A stretch of DNA of 64,000 nt from Paenibacillus aceris (GTDB lineage: Bacteria > Bacillota > Bacilli > Paenibacillales > NBRC-103111), in the NCBI RefSeq assembly GCF_017874035.1, contig NZ_JAGGKV010000029.1, positions 1 to 64,000 on the forward strand. The letters run 5' to 3'. The first letter of the stretch is position 1. Each line of letters starts with the position of its first letter. Position numbers and translations under genes: made by a program. This document shows, in pieces, positions 53,348 through 62,491 of the stretch. A model generated the notes under the pieces. It saw only the letters and a program-made list of their open reading frames with translations, ran no database searches and was not told the DNA's origin.

Positions 53348-54031
53348 ATGGCCAAGCAGCCCTTAATATTAATTGTGGAAGACGAACGGCGGATGAGGGA
53401 ATTGATCGCGGATTATTTGGAGGAAGAGGGCTTCGAGATTAGTCAAGCCGACAACGGATATGAAGCGCTTGACCAAGTACGCCTTCATCCTCCCGATCTG
53501 GTCGTGCTCGATATTATGATGCCGGGCATGGACGGTTTTGAAGTATGCAAGCATATCCGCAATCATTCTAAAGCGATTATTGTCATGCTGACCGCCAAAT
53601 CGGAGGAAGAAGATAAATTGCATGGATATGAATTGGGCGCGGATGATTATGTAACCAAGCCATTCAGCCCCAAAGTATTGACAGCCAAAATTAAAGCGCT
53701 GTTAAATCGTTGGATTTCGCAAGAAGACGGTGATCAGCGAATTAAAAATCAGGATATAGAAATTGACGAAAAGGCTCATGAAGTCTATATTCGCGGTGAA
53801 TTACTGGAATTATCTCCGAAAGAGTACGATTTACTATTATTTTTCACAGATCACCCTAATGTCGTATTAACCAGAGACGCCCTGCTCGACCGCATATGGG
53901 GAATGGACTATTATGGTGATGTTCGGACGGTGGATACGCACATTAAGCGTCTGCGCAAAAAACTGGGCGATAAAGCAGACTGCATCCAAACCGTACGCGG
54001 GAATGGATATAAATTTCAGGACAAGCGATGA
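53348..54031 (+). CDS. OmpR/PhoB-family response regulator
   Basis: 227 residues. Receiver domain with EDE acid pocket (VEDERRMREL), phospho-acceptor Asp in VVLDIMMPGMDGFEV, Thr (VMLTAKS) and Lys (VTKPFSP). Winged-helix Trans_reg_C with SPKEYDLLLFFTDHPNVVLTRDALLDRIWG and RTVDTHIKRLRKKLG. AAGGAGG upstream of the ATG. Overlaps the kinase gene by four bases. Likely regulator of the divergent importer/adaptor operon. Confidence 0.95.
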   Translation: MAKQPLILIVEDERRMRELIADYLEEEGFEISQADNGYEALDQVRLHPPDLVVLDIMMPGMDGFEVCKHIRNHSKAIIVMLTAKSEEEDKLHGYELGADDYVTKPFSPKVLTAKIKALLNRWISQEDGDQRIKNQDIEIDEKAHEVYIRGELLELSPKEYDLLLFFTDHPNVVLTRDALLDRIWGMDYYGDVRTVDTHIKRLRKKLGDKADCIQTVRGNGYKFQDKR

Positions 54032-55689
54032 GGCCAATCATGAAAATAGAGCGATTGTCTTATAAAGTATTTTGGGCTACATTAATCGGGTTAATGATAT
54101 TTATCGTAGTTTGGGTAGTGCTGCAAACGAAATTTTTCGGCACTTTTTATACGTATCAAAAAACAAAAGAACTATCTCAGCAATTTGAGGAAGTTTATAA
54201 GTTATACGCAGATGGCCGATACGAATTGAACTCAAAGCCCATTGAAGTATACCAATTTGAACAGCGATTTTACGGCTTAACAGCTGCTTTGTACCAACGT
54301 GGAACACAGATTGAAGTATACACCGGAGGGTATATTACAATGCCAGCTATGCCTATGTCTCCTGCGGAAAAGCCCCCCAATTACGAAATTGACATTCATT
54401 CCGGAAGCCCGTCGAACAGCTCGAATGAGGAAAAACTGTTGCCTTCCATTCCGGCAAGCTCAAACAGCGGCATCAATACTGACCAACTTAAGACAACATT
54501 GAACACTTGGCTGCAACATACAGATAGGTTGAAAGCCCTTTCCAAACCAGGACAAATATCTGTAACGAATATATCGTCACTCGATGACCGTAACGAAAAT
54601 ATGCTGCTTGCCGCAGTCAAGCTTCCGGACGCTGTGAACCAGTCCGGTGGAGCCGCCTACCTGATTGCACTAGCTACGCTTAAGCCTGTTGGTGATGCCG
54701 TTCAAGTGATGAGCCGATTTTATGTGTACTTTTATGCAATGGCTGTATTGCTCGTTATGCTTTTTGCCTTTTTCTTCTCCCGCACGATAACAAGCCCCCT
54801 TGTCCATTTAAACAAGGTAGCCAAGCAGCTGGCCAAGCTGGATTTTTCGGCTAGTGCCCGAATTAACCGAAAAGATGAAATCGGCCAACTTGCGGAAACG
54901 ATGAACCACCTTGCCCTTAACTTGCAGACGACGATGGCGGAGCTGCAGGAGGCGAACGCCAAACTGCTTGCCGATATCGAGAAAGAAAAGCAGCTGGAAC
55001 AACTGCGCAAACAATTTGTAGCCAGCGTATCGCATGAATTGAAAACGCCGGTCAGTCTGATCCAAGGCTATGCCGAAGCGCTTAAAGATAATGTAGGGCA
55101 TGGCTTGAAAAGAGATAAGTATGCGGGCGTTATTATTGAAGAATCGGAGAGAATGGCGCGGCTTGTATCCGACTTGCTGGACTTATCCCAATTAGAAAGC
55201 GGCCGGTTTGCATTGCAATGGACCCAAGTTCCAATTCATGAGATTGTCCGGTCGGTATTAAATAAAATGATGTCTTTCATCCATGAAAAGTCCATCAGAC
55301 TTGAATGGGTAGAGCATCTTGAGCAAGAGCTGTGGGTACGTTCAGACAGGCAGCGGCTAGAGCAAGTGCTGATCAATTTGCTTGGAAATGCGATACGTCA
55401 TGTGCCGATCGGAGGACAATTGACATTACGAGTAATTCCCGAATCATCATGGGTGCGGGTAGAGATCGAAAACGAGGGACAGCCTATTGCTGAAGAAGAT
55501 TTACCTTATATTTGGGACACATTCTACAGAGCGGACCGCTCGGGAAGCCGTGAATTCGGAGGGACCGGTATCGGGCTGTCCATCGTGAAAGCCATTTTGC
55601 AGCGACACGGCAGCAGCTATGGCGTGCGTAACGAAGACAACGGAGTAACGTTTTGTTTTACCCTTCCACTTGAGGAAAATATCGAATAG
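54028..55689 (+). CDS. Sensor histidine kinase (HAMP, HisKA, HATPase)
   Basis: 553 residues. TM1 near 12-35, extracytoplasmic sensor ~40-225, TM2 ~228-250, HAMP ~255-305, H-box SVSHELKTPVSLIQGYAEAL near 336, N-box LINLLGNAIRHVP, G1 IWDTFYRADRSG and G2 GGTGIGLSIVKAIL. The large sensor domain is not a known PAS or Cache type by eye. Translationally coupled to the response regulator (ATGA overlap). The cognate signal may be the sugar or an envelope stress handled by the adaptor. Confidence 0.95.
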   Translation: MRPIMKIERLSYKVFWATLIGLMIFIVVWVVLQTKFFGTFYTYQKTKELSQQFEEVYKLYADGRYELNSKPIEVYQFEQRFYGLTAALYQRGTQIEVYTGGYITMPAMPMSPAEKPPNYEIDIHSGSPSNSSNEEKLLPSIPASSNSGINTDQLKTTLNTWLQHTDRLKALSKPGQISVTNISSLDDRNENMLLAAVKLPDAVNQSGGAAYLIALATLKPVGDAVQVMSRFYVYFYAMAVLLVMLFAFFFSRTITSPLVHLNKVAKQLAKLDFSASARINRKDEIGQLAETMNHLALNLQTTMAELQEANAKLLADIEKEKQLEQLRKQFVASVSHELKTPVSLIQGYAEALKDNVGHGLKRDKYAGVIIEESERMARLVSDLLDLSQLESGRFALQWTQVPIHEIVRSVLNKMMSFIHEKSIRLEWVEHLEQELWVRSDRQRLEQVLINLLGNAIRHVPIGGQLTLRVIPESSWVRVEIENEGQPIAEEDLPYIWDTFYRADRSGSREFGGTGIGLSIVKAILQRHGSSYGVRNEDNGVTFCFTLPLEENIE

Positions 55690-55768
55690 CAGCGCATTGT
55701 CACCCAGTTGTCACATTGGAGATTTAGGATGTAAAGCGTAGATCAACCAAGACAAACTGAGGTGGACA

Positions 55769-57889
55769 ATGATGAATACAAGTTGGGCATCACGAATAAC
55801 AAGAGCTGCATTGGTTATGACTTTAAGCTTCGCACCGATGACAACAACGACGGTAAATGCTTCATCGAGCGAAAGTCAGAATATAGGCTCCATATCGCCA
55901 TTTGACAGCATGATTATTGAATTGAACCAAGTGACACTCCTTCCCGATCAAGCAGGCAGTACGGTCACATTTACGTTAACCGTCCGGAATAACGGAAATT
56001 CCGATCAGACTCCCATGGATTACTGGATGAGACTGAAAAGTAAATCAGGGAGCCGATACAACGTTCAACTCATGCCATCGGATAAAAACAAAAGCCGGGT
56101 ACCTGCCAACTCTTCGAAGCAATTTACATATTATTCCAAGGTTGAAAGTGGAATCAAGCTGCAGGACCTTGAGGTGGAATTTTACAAGTTGGATTTCAGC
56201 CAGCCGAATTTTGAACGCAGTCTGGGACAAATTCCTGTTCCAGCCTCATATTCGGGAGTAACACCCGCTGATGAGGGTTCCATCATTCAGGTTGACGGAA
56301 ACGATATACAAGCGAAGATCCACAAGTTTTCGCGAGGCAAGAATGAGAAGAATTATTTGCCGGGCATTACTCTAAGCATGGAAAACGTCGGTGATACCCA
56401 GCTAACGCTGCCAGATTATCGATTTGCCATACGCACTTCCGAAGGTCTGGTTTACCCGCTGAATGCAAAAAATGGAAAGGATACGAGCATTAACCCCAAA
56501 GAAGCGAAGGAATTGCAGCTTAGCGGCACTATCCCGATTTCCGTCAATCCGGATGACTGGGAGCTACTCATTACACAAAGCGTAACGGATTTGAAAATGA
56601 ACACACTTGTCAGCGATATAAAGCTGCCGCCAGTTATTCAAGTATCCGGAGGGGAGCCTGGTCAAGAATATCAATTTAGTGACAAATCAGGCGAGTACAC
56701 AGCCCAGTTGAACGAAAGCTACCGTCTCCCTTGGGAAGATCAAGATATCTTGAACGCGAACGTCAAACTAATCAACAAAGGCAGCGACTCGCTCCCCATC
56801 CCGAATATGACCGCTTACTTTCTGCTTGATAACTCCGTTAAAGTTGAAGTGAAGCTCGTGCAGACGGACAAAGCAATCAGCATCAATGCCGGGTCCAGTA
56901 TAGATTTTCAAGCTGTCGGCAAGATTCCCTACACCACCCAATTTGATCATATTAAATTAGTGCTTCAGGAAAAAGAGAGCGATACACAAACAATCGATCT
57001 TGTGGAACTAACAGGACAATCCGATCTGCAAGCGATTCCGTTTATAGGCTCAGACTCGTCTTATAAACGCGAGGATATCGGATGCAATTCCAAGTACACG
57101 GTCTCCTCCATCAATACCTATACAGGACCTGCAGGCGATCTTCTCTCCGCAGAGCTTGAAGTAGATAACCTGGAGAAGCGCTTCAATGCTATCGCTCCGA
57201 TGGTTGCCCATTTCCGAGCAGCTGATGGCACCATTTTCCCGGCGCAAGTGTCCGAAATAACCAATCCGATTGGCCCCAGCGGCAAAGCACGGTTTCATGT
57301 GTGGACAACGCTTCCGCAAGGCTATACTACAGAAAACATGCAAATCATTCTCGGAGATGCGGTCACAATCACCAAGGATGATAAACAAGAGGTAAACAAA
57401 CCGGATGCTTACGTCAAGCCCGTTTCCTTCGGATTGCCTGTCGAGAAGAATGACGTCAAGAATACGCTGAAGCAAATCGAACTATTCCCATACACCATTT
57501 CTATGAGCAGAATCGGCACTTCGATCGATACTGGCAAATTCTACTTGAATTTCGATTATGACATTACGAAAAACAGTCAGACCGTGACGAATACGGAAGG
57601 TCATAAGCTGGTGCTTGTATTTGACGATCATTCAGGGAATGTATCCTTCGAAAGGTCATACAACCTGAAGGATTTTGAAAACCCGCCCGGAGATAAGACC
57701 ACAGAAACCGAGAGTAATCAACTGAAGCTTGGCAAAAAACAATCGTTTACGATCTCAGTGAATGATCAGAATCTTATTTACAAGACAGAATTTTTGAAGA
57801 AATACAACTTGAGCATTTATGATGAATTTAACGGGCAGCGCAAACTGTTAGGCAAACAAAGTATCGACTGGTTCGTTTACTCGGACTAA
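55769..57889 (+). CDS. Large secreted protein of repeated Ig-like/DUF4352-type domains
   Basis: 706 residues with a signal peptide (TRAALVMTLSFAPMTTTTVNA). Four or five beta-sandwich repeats, each with an opening such as LNQVTLLPDQAGSTVTFTLTVRNNGN and the pattern TIS/PLSxxxxNxGDxxLxLPDY; C-terminal unit near ..SLSIYDEFNGQRKLLGKQS. No catalytic motif. GAGGTGG precedes the tandem ATGATG. It is directly downstream of the kinase (80 bases) and likely co-transcribed. A partner of the adaptor on the cell surface is conceivable. Confidence 0.75.
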   Translation: MMNTSWASRITRAALVMTLSFAPMTTTTVNASSSESQNIGSISPFDSMIIELNQVTLLPDQAGSTVTFTLTVRNNGNSDQTPMDYWMRLKSKSGSRYNVQLMPSDKNKSRVPANSSKQFTYYSKVESGIKLQDLEVEFYKLDFSQPNFERSLGQIPVPASYSGVTPADEGSIIQVDGNDIQAKIHKFSRGKNEKNYLPGITLSMENVGDTQLTLPDYRFAIRTSEGLVYPLNAKNGKDTSINPKEAKELQLSGTIPISVNPDDWELLITQSVTDLKMNTLVSDIKLPPVIQVSGGEPGQEYQFSDKSGEYTAQLNESYRLPWEDQDILNANVKLINKGSDSLPIPNMTAYFLLDNSVKVEVKLVQTDKAISINAGSSIDFQAVGKIPYTTQFDHIKLVLQEKESDTQTIDLVELTGQSDLQAIPFIGSDSSYKREDIGCNSKYTVSSINTYTGPAGDLLSAELEVDNLEKRFNAIAPMVAHFRAADGTIFPAQVSEITNPIGPSGKARFHVWTTLPQGYTTENMQIILGDAVTITKDDKQEVNKPDAYVKPVSFGLPVEKNDVKNTLKQIELFPYTISMSRIGTSIDTGKFYLNFDYDITKNSQTVTNTEGHKLVLVFDDHSGNVSFERSYNLKDFENPPGDKTTETESNQLKLGKKQSFTISVNDQNLIYKTEFLKKYNLSIYDEFNGQRKLLGKQSIDWFVYSD

Positions 57890-57899
57890 TAGAGGATCA

Positions 57900-58164
57900 T
57901 CAAGTTTTATTCACCACATTTACAGGTTGCCCTTCCAGAAAAGAACCTACATTACTTGCCGTAAAATCCAATAAACGGGATCTTGCTTGTGCGTGTAGCC
58001 CACTCCATATGAAGTGTAATGATGCAATTGCTGGCTTGAATTAACGGATGATCGGGTGCAAGCAGCTCAATCGAGAGCACATCCAGCCCTGCCCCCGCAA
58101 TCATCCCTTCAGCTATCTCTGAACTTTCTCGTATGTCGACAGAACGGCTTGCTGCTGCTTTCAA
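57900..58164 (-). pseudogene. D-isomer 2-hydroxyacid dehydrogenase C-terminal fragment
   Basis: AEGMIAGAGLDVLSIELLAPDHPLIQASNCIIT is the GxAGLDV...HPL...N.I.TPH end of these NAD-dependent dehydrogenases; HMEWATR follows (normally H.AWAT.E), and after a frameshift ARSRLLDF then FLEGQPVNVVNKT ends it. The catalytic His is present, but the NAD-binding half is gone. Confidence 0.78.
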
Positions 58165-58179
58165 ACTAATGATTCGACC

Positions 58180-58420
58180 TAGACCAAACCTCGCTTAGGT
58201 TGTATCTGGGACGTGAACAAGTTGGTACGGCAGTAGATGAAAGTTTGATATTTCGAAGGCAGATTTGCACTCCCAATCTTTAAAGCTGTCAGGGCATAAA
58301 TGCCCTTAGGAAGGCTCGGTACGGCGTATCTCCCGTCTTTGTCCAGCTGTGCAATCACTTTCGTATCTTTAATATCATTCTTTGTAGGAGAATTGTCGTC
58401 TAGTTCTTGCTTTTCTTATG
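58180..58420 (-). pseudogene. IS110 remnant related to element b
   Basis: CTTGACGACAATTCT (reverse) and the stretches around 58280-58380 (KVIAQL-like, RYAVP-like) align with 4080-4345 of element b. Only part of the N-terminal domain survives, with many changes. Confidence 0.6.
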
Positions 58421-58423
58421 TCG

Positions 58424-58449
58424 TGATTGAACTATCGTTCTTCGTTTAA
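58424..58449 (+). repeat. Dispersed repeat, copy 35 (right arm)
   Basis: ATTGAACTATCGTTCTTCG then TTTAAG. Encodes NEER and the TAG of the Nudix gene. Confidence 0.8.
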
Positions 58450-58887
58450 GAGGTATTGCTTGATGATTGGCAAATCGGGTGGACTGATTTCAGATGGAAT
58501 TTCCTTAGAATCAAAAAAGCGTAAATCCATCACTTCTTCTCCATCCTTTTCTAAAGTGCCGATATAATCATTACATACATAAGCGGTCACAACATTATAC
58601 ACTTCGTCACCATGAGGATATTTGTAATAAAACTCGTTGCCTGAAAACACATCAAACAATGTTAATGAGTTCGCGCTTAAACCTGTCTCCTCAAATAGTT
58701 CTCTCTTAGCTACATCTGGGAGGCTCTCTCCTGGTTCTAATGAACCGCCAGGTAACCCCCACAAACCATTGTCGGTTCTACGTTGTAATAATAAACGATT
58801 CTTATCGTCGGTTAATAACACACATGCACCAGCCATGATTATGGGGTGTGTGCCTATAAGCCGTCTTAACTCCATAATATAACCCAA
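58432..58887 (-). CDS. Nudix hydrolase
   Basis: 151 residues from TTG (GAGGAG nine bases upstream). The Nudix box GGSLEPGESLPDVAKRELFEETG is complete, with the PGG before it and CVLLTDDKNRLLLQRR in front. ADP-ribose or nucleoside-diphosphate derivatives are typical substrates; not assigned. The last four residues (NEER) and the TAG are encoded by the right arm of repeat copy 35, as in two other genes here. Confidence 0.9.
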   Translation of the reverse strand: MGYIMELRRLIGTHPIIMAGACVLLTDDKNRLLLQRRTDNGLWGLPGGSLEPGESLPDVAKRELFEETGLSANSLTLFDVFSGNEFYYKYPHGDEVYNVVTAYVCNDYIGTLEKDGEEVMDLRFFDSKEIPSEISPPDLPIIKQYLLNEER

Positions 58888-58977
58888 GATGATTGCTCCT
58901 CTGAAAGTGATATGATTTGTATTATTATTTCTTAGTGGAATGTCTAAGTTCCTGTCTATTCCTAACCGAAGTTACTG

Positions 58978-59002
58978 TGTTATCCTGCCAGTTTGCTTAA
59001 TG
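58978..59002 (+). repeat. Dispersed repeat, copy 36 (left arm)
   Basis: TTATCCTGCCAGTTTGC then TTAATG. Confidence 0.65.
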
Positions 59003-59037
59003 ATAAAATCAACATCGAGTTTTAAAAGAGCCTAACA

Positions 59038-59074
59038 AAAAAAGCCCCGCGGGAGCTTTCCCAGCGAGGCTTCT
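59038..59074 (-). terminator. Terminator hairpin
   Basis: AAGCCtCGC..GCGgGGCTT stem followed by TTTTTT on the minus strand. Its own gene is not evident; it may be the 3' end of a lost unit. Confidence 0.6.
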
Positions 59075-59200
59075 TGTTATCGAGCTGCTAAGGAATTTAA
59101 CATATCCGATACTCCTCTCGTCTCCAACAGAAATAACCACGTATCAAATAAACAAATTGTCTGTGGTTATACTAACTTTAGCCTTAGGAGGCGATTAACT

Positions 59201-59611
59201 ATGATACGAGTACTCAATGTGGATGGCCAAAAACTAACCCCATGTTTACTTCACCGGGCTTGGAGGGAAGTTAATCGAGCCCGTGCAGTCTGGATCGACG
59301 AGCAGACAATCCAATTACTTTACAACCCATTTTTATTTCGAGACTATCGAAAAGCTGCATTAAAACGGGATCATTACACTTGTTTGTGGTGTGGACGTCC
59401 CGCAACGACTGTAGATCATATTGTCCCTTCAAGCAAAGGAGGCTCAGATCTTCCCCAAAACTTACTCGCTTCTTGCATTGAATGCAACACGAAACGAGGA
59501 AACCGTTCAGCGTTCTCATATCTTTTAGAAAAAGTATTTTCCGTGCCGAATTCAATCAAGCTCTGTTACCGCATCATTAAAGCTAAACATAACCATCGTC
59601 GAGCGAACTGA
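59201..59611 (+). CDS. HNH endonuclease family protein
   Basis: 136 residues, AGGAGG before the ATG. YTCLWCGRPATTVDHIVPSSKGGSDLPQNLLASCIECNTKRGN holds the two CxxC zinc pairs and the DH..N..N/H catalytic core of HNH nucleases. The N-terminal ~55 residues are HNH-phage type (RVLNVDGQKLTPCLLHRAWREV). Could be a small mobile or phage-derived nuclease. Unusual in this array by being on the plus strand. Confidence 0.85.
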   Translation: MIRVLNVDGQKLTPCLLHRAWREVNRARAVWIDEQTIQLLYNPFLFRDYRKAALKRDHYTCLWCGRPATTVDHIVPSSKGGSDLPQNLLASCIECNTKRGNRSAFSYLLEKVFSVPNSIKLCYRIIKAKHNHRRAN

Positions 59612-59739
59612 TGTAAGTACTCTTCACCGCCTTGAGGCAGTTTTTATCTTTATAGGGCGTCCAATAGGCATAGTTGTTTCCTAATTGGGGAAGCAGGAGG
59701 AGTAAATGCGGTTCATATGCAGGTTGCCGTTTCTTCATG

Positions 59740-59772
59740 TTTATTGAGCTATCGTTCTCCGTTAGTTTAATC
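59740..59772 (+). repeat. Dispersed repeat, copy 37 (right arm)
   Basis: ATTGAGCTATCGTTCTCCG then TTAGTTTAAT. Provides the LN-stop of the next gene. Confidence 0.85.
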
Positions 59773-60247
59773 GTGTAGTTACAGCATTTTCATAAAAGAC
59801 TTGATAGGTCTCTTCATAATCTCTAGGCATCCAATTTCCAAATCCCATACCTTCATATAAATTTATTTTGTTTTTATTGATGACACAAACACTATTTGCA
59901 TATCTAGGGGCATAACCTTCGCCTGAATTTCTTAACAACAACATCACCTTACTTCCCTCTTCAGGAAAATCGAAAGTAACCCATAAATGCATCTGATCTT
60001 TGTCTTGCTTCAAGTCAATTTCATTTTGATGTAGGTTACCTTTCAAAACAGCATCAATTGTGATTGTAACTTCCCTGTGTTTTTCTATGTAATCACGTTT
60101 TTTAATAACTCCAACGACTATGTGGTCTGAACTATCAATCATTTCTTGCGGTGAGATGACAGGCATCTTAGCATTTAACTGAGGTATCAATGGATTACAC
60201 AATGTTAGACAAATCAACATCATAAAACTTATTCCAGTTTTGCCCAT
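59762..60247 (-). CDS. Secreted hypothetical protein, ~161 aa
   Basis: Signal peptide (GISFMMLICLTLCNPLIPQL, cut near NAK), then a beta-rich domain (SSDHIVVGVIKKRDYIEKHREVTITIDAVLKG; VTFDFPEEGSKVMLLLRNSGEGY). Looks like a small secreted cell-surface domain; not recognised. GGAGGG before the ATG at 60247. Ends with LN and a TAA inside the right arm of copy 37. Confidence 0.65.
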   Translation of the reverse strand: MGKTGISFMMLICLTLCNPLIPQLNAKMPVISPQEMIDSSDHIVVGVIKKRDYIEKHREVTITIDAVLKGNLHQNEIDLKQDKDQMHLWVTFDFPEEGSKVMLLLRNSGEGYAPRYANSVCVINKNKINLYEGMGFGNWMPRDYEETYQVFYENAVTTRLN

Positions 60248-60321
60248 AGTTACCCTCCAATTCAACAGGTGTTTAACATAATATCCCCATTAAGTCCTCA
60301 ACTAACCGATACTCAAGATAA

Positions 60322-60409
60322 CTTCCCAATAGCTTAATGACAAAAGGAGCAGCTGCCACGGCAATCTGCTCCAAGGTTTGTTTGAACTAACGTTCTGCGT
60401 TAGTTTAGT
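60322..60409 (+). repeat. Dispersed hairpin repeat, copy 38 (full)
   Basis: TCCCAATAGCTTAATG (diverged left arm), hairpin GGAGCAGC..GCTGCTCC type, right arm GAACTAACGTTCTGCG then TTAGTTTAG. Confidence 0.88.
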
Positions 60410-60424
60410 ATGAAGGCCAATGAT

Positions 60425-61085
60425 TTAACGCTTCCTGTACCAAGGAAGTCTACCGAGTGGTACATCAATTTGCAGGTTCGTTGGTCCCTCCACGAAAGTA
60501 CCGTCATCTCCTATCCAAATACCGAATGAGAACGTCACATTTCGGGTCCTCAAGCCCTTTACTATAACGGGTGCAACAAGTAGAGAGCCCCCCAGCATGA
60601 ATTGATCTTGGATCGTCTCCATGCCTTCTTCTGGAAATTCATAAGCCATGTGACGCAGAATCGGCTCTCCAGTGATGGCTGAGTGCTTTGCAAGGTCCAG
60701 AATCTCTGAACCGAACTGTGCATGGAGTTGGGCTGCCTCTACGCAGTATCGCAAGTGCTTGTCATCCAGAACCCGCCAGGGTGCCGCAGAGAACTGCATC
60801 ATAGGGAACAAGGCAGAGCACTGAGCATAACGGACAAATAATTCTGGATCCTATTTATCTGCCGTGAAACTCATATATTGGCCCCCGCCGATCATGTCGG
60901 GTATGTATATGCATAGCCAAGTAGCCCTTGTGCTAATGGAAGCGGGTTTACTTTGTTAAACATCAAGGAATTATGTGATCTCTGTTCTAATGAGCCAAAC
61001 CGGAGGTCTGGTACGCTCGCAATCGAGCGCATCGCTCCAATTTTATTGAACGAGCACCTGTTAATGACGTTTGATGTCTTAGAAT
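60425..61085 (-). pseudogene. GH31 glycosidase fragment, broken
   Basis: The minus strand reads PLAQGLLGYAYTCPDMIGGGQ.. then, past an in-frame TAG, DPELFVRYAQCSALFPMMQFSAAPWRV.. EPILRHMAYEFPEEGMETIQDQFMLGGSLLVAPV, the C-terminal part of a family GH31 alpha-glycosidase (general acid Asp region and the MIGG motif). Frameshifts and the internal stop show decay; ~400 N-terminal residues are missing. Confidence 0.75.
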
Positions 61086-61413
61086 GGGAATCGGACTGCC
61101 GAGAATCACAGGAAGATATAGTTGTAGACGAGCGTGCCGGTAACTCTGCTTCCATAGTTCGGAGATGAAATGAAAGGGAATGTATTCATTAGCGAAATCT
61201 CCCGTTATTTTAATGAATTCGGGATGTCTCCGATCCGGTTGGAACTTGCCTAGATACTGAATCCTACAATGTAGGTAATAATTTGCAGTACTACAATGAA
61301 GAGTGTTGATTGTTGCCAAGAAATGATTCATTTGACTATTATATTTGCCACTTTCTGTTTGAATGCTAGTCTCATATTATGCTTGTGAACGACTAGGAAA
61401 GGAAGTGGACGAA

Positions 61414-62049
61414 ATGTACAAAAGAACTGTCACAAAAAATAACACTAAAAACGTATACATTCCGGCACAACAAGTACAAAAACCTACAATAAATAAGGGA
61501 ATCTCCGCTGGCAGTATAAGAAAAAATCTAGCTTCCGCTCAAAGATCATTGAATGCACAAAGACCCATTGTTATTACCCAAACTACTACAATCAGTACGA
61601 ATAGCAGTTGGACAAACGCAATTCAAATTGATAGAAATCCAGCATGGGTAGCACCACAAGCGGGCGAATCTTATGTTTGGGGGAGAAATGATTCGAATGG
61701 TCCAGCGGCCGTGGTCGCCAGAAGATTTACACTCAACAGGGATTTAGATGAAATTGACAACGCTACTTTATTCCTGTCCGTTGATAACTTCGCCATCGTA
61801 TTGATAAATGGTAGAGCTGTAGTTATCGACAACCCGCAGAACAATGTTTCTTTCTTTAGCTCCGGAAGAACATTCGATATCGTGCGCTTCCTTCGCAGAG
61901 GTAGAAATGATATAGTCATTGCCGGTTTTAACTTCCCTTCGAATGCCAACAGAAGTGTGAACAATCCAGCAGGTATCCTTGCACGTATCCAAATTGATTT
62001 AGAACCGTTATCAAGTAGAAAACAGCGAAATAAACGTAACAATAAATGA
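61414..62049 (+). CDS. Beta-rich hypothetical protein, ~211 aa
   Basis: ATG at 61414 has GGAAGTGG upstream; an open frame extends to 61363. The N-terminus is basic and Asn/Thr/Gln-rich (KNNTKNVYIPAQQVQKP). The C-terminal ~150 residues form a jelly-roll-like domain (DNATLFLSVDNFAIVLINGRAVVID, then FDIVRFLRRGRNDIVIAGFNF) recalling galactose-binding/DNRLRE-like folds in Paenibacillus. No signal peptide, and a terminator follows. Spore or phage surface role possible. Confidence 0.65.
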   Translation: MYKRTVTKNNTKNVYIPAQQVQKPTINKGISAGSIRKNLASAQRSLNAQRPIVITQTTTISTNSSWTNAIQIDRNPAWVAPQAGESYVWGRNDSNGPAAVVARRFTLNRDLDEIDNATLFLSVDNFAIVLINGRAVVIDNPQNNVSFFSSGRTFDIVRFLRRGRNDIVIAGFNFPSNANRSVNNPAGILARIQIDLEPLSSRKQRNKRNNK

Positions 62050-62108
62050 TTGATTTGATATATATGTGGCGTGAATGGTTAATTGGTAATTGATGCCGAT
62101 TTCCTACT

Positions 62109-62146
62109 AAACGCGGCCCAGATATTGGGGCCGCGTTTCACGTTTT
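62109..62146 (+). terminator. Rho-independent terminator
   Basis: AAACGCGGCCC and GGGGCCGCGTTT with a seven-base loop, then CACGTTTTG. Confidence 0.88.
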
Positions 62147-62351
62147 GTAAAAGTGATCAGAATCGTAATCTAGCTTCGAATGTTTAACATGAGCTGAAAG
62201 TTACACCTTGTTTTTTAGTATTATTATTGTATGGTTTATCATGTTTTGAAAACTTTGACGTTGATTTTCTTTTAATTTCGGATTGTTAAAAAAATGAAGA
62301 AGGGAAAATTATTATTACGGGGACTCATTATATTCCGACCTTAGTTTGCAT

Positions 62352-62488
62352 TCACCATTCTGCCATTTCTAATATCTCTTTGTAATCACAATATTCATTT
62401 ATGATTTCTTTTCTTTCGAGAAAATACATTATCCAGGCTATCCATATTGTGTCGTTTTCTTTTTCGGCTCTTAGCAATACCTCTATGA
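62352..62488 (-). pseudogene. C-terminal fragment homologous to the HEAT-like gene at 26315
   Basis: Reads VLLRAEKENDTIWIAWIMYFL then ERKEIINEYCDYKEILEMAEW and TGA; about 85% identical at base level to 26315-26440. The break point is directly after the stop of 62492-63073. It shows the unshifted reading of the frameshifted copy at 26315. Confidence 0.7.
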
Positions 62489-62491
62489 AAG

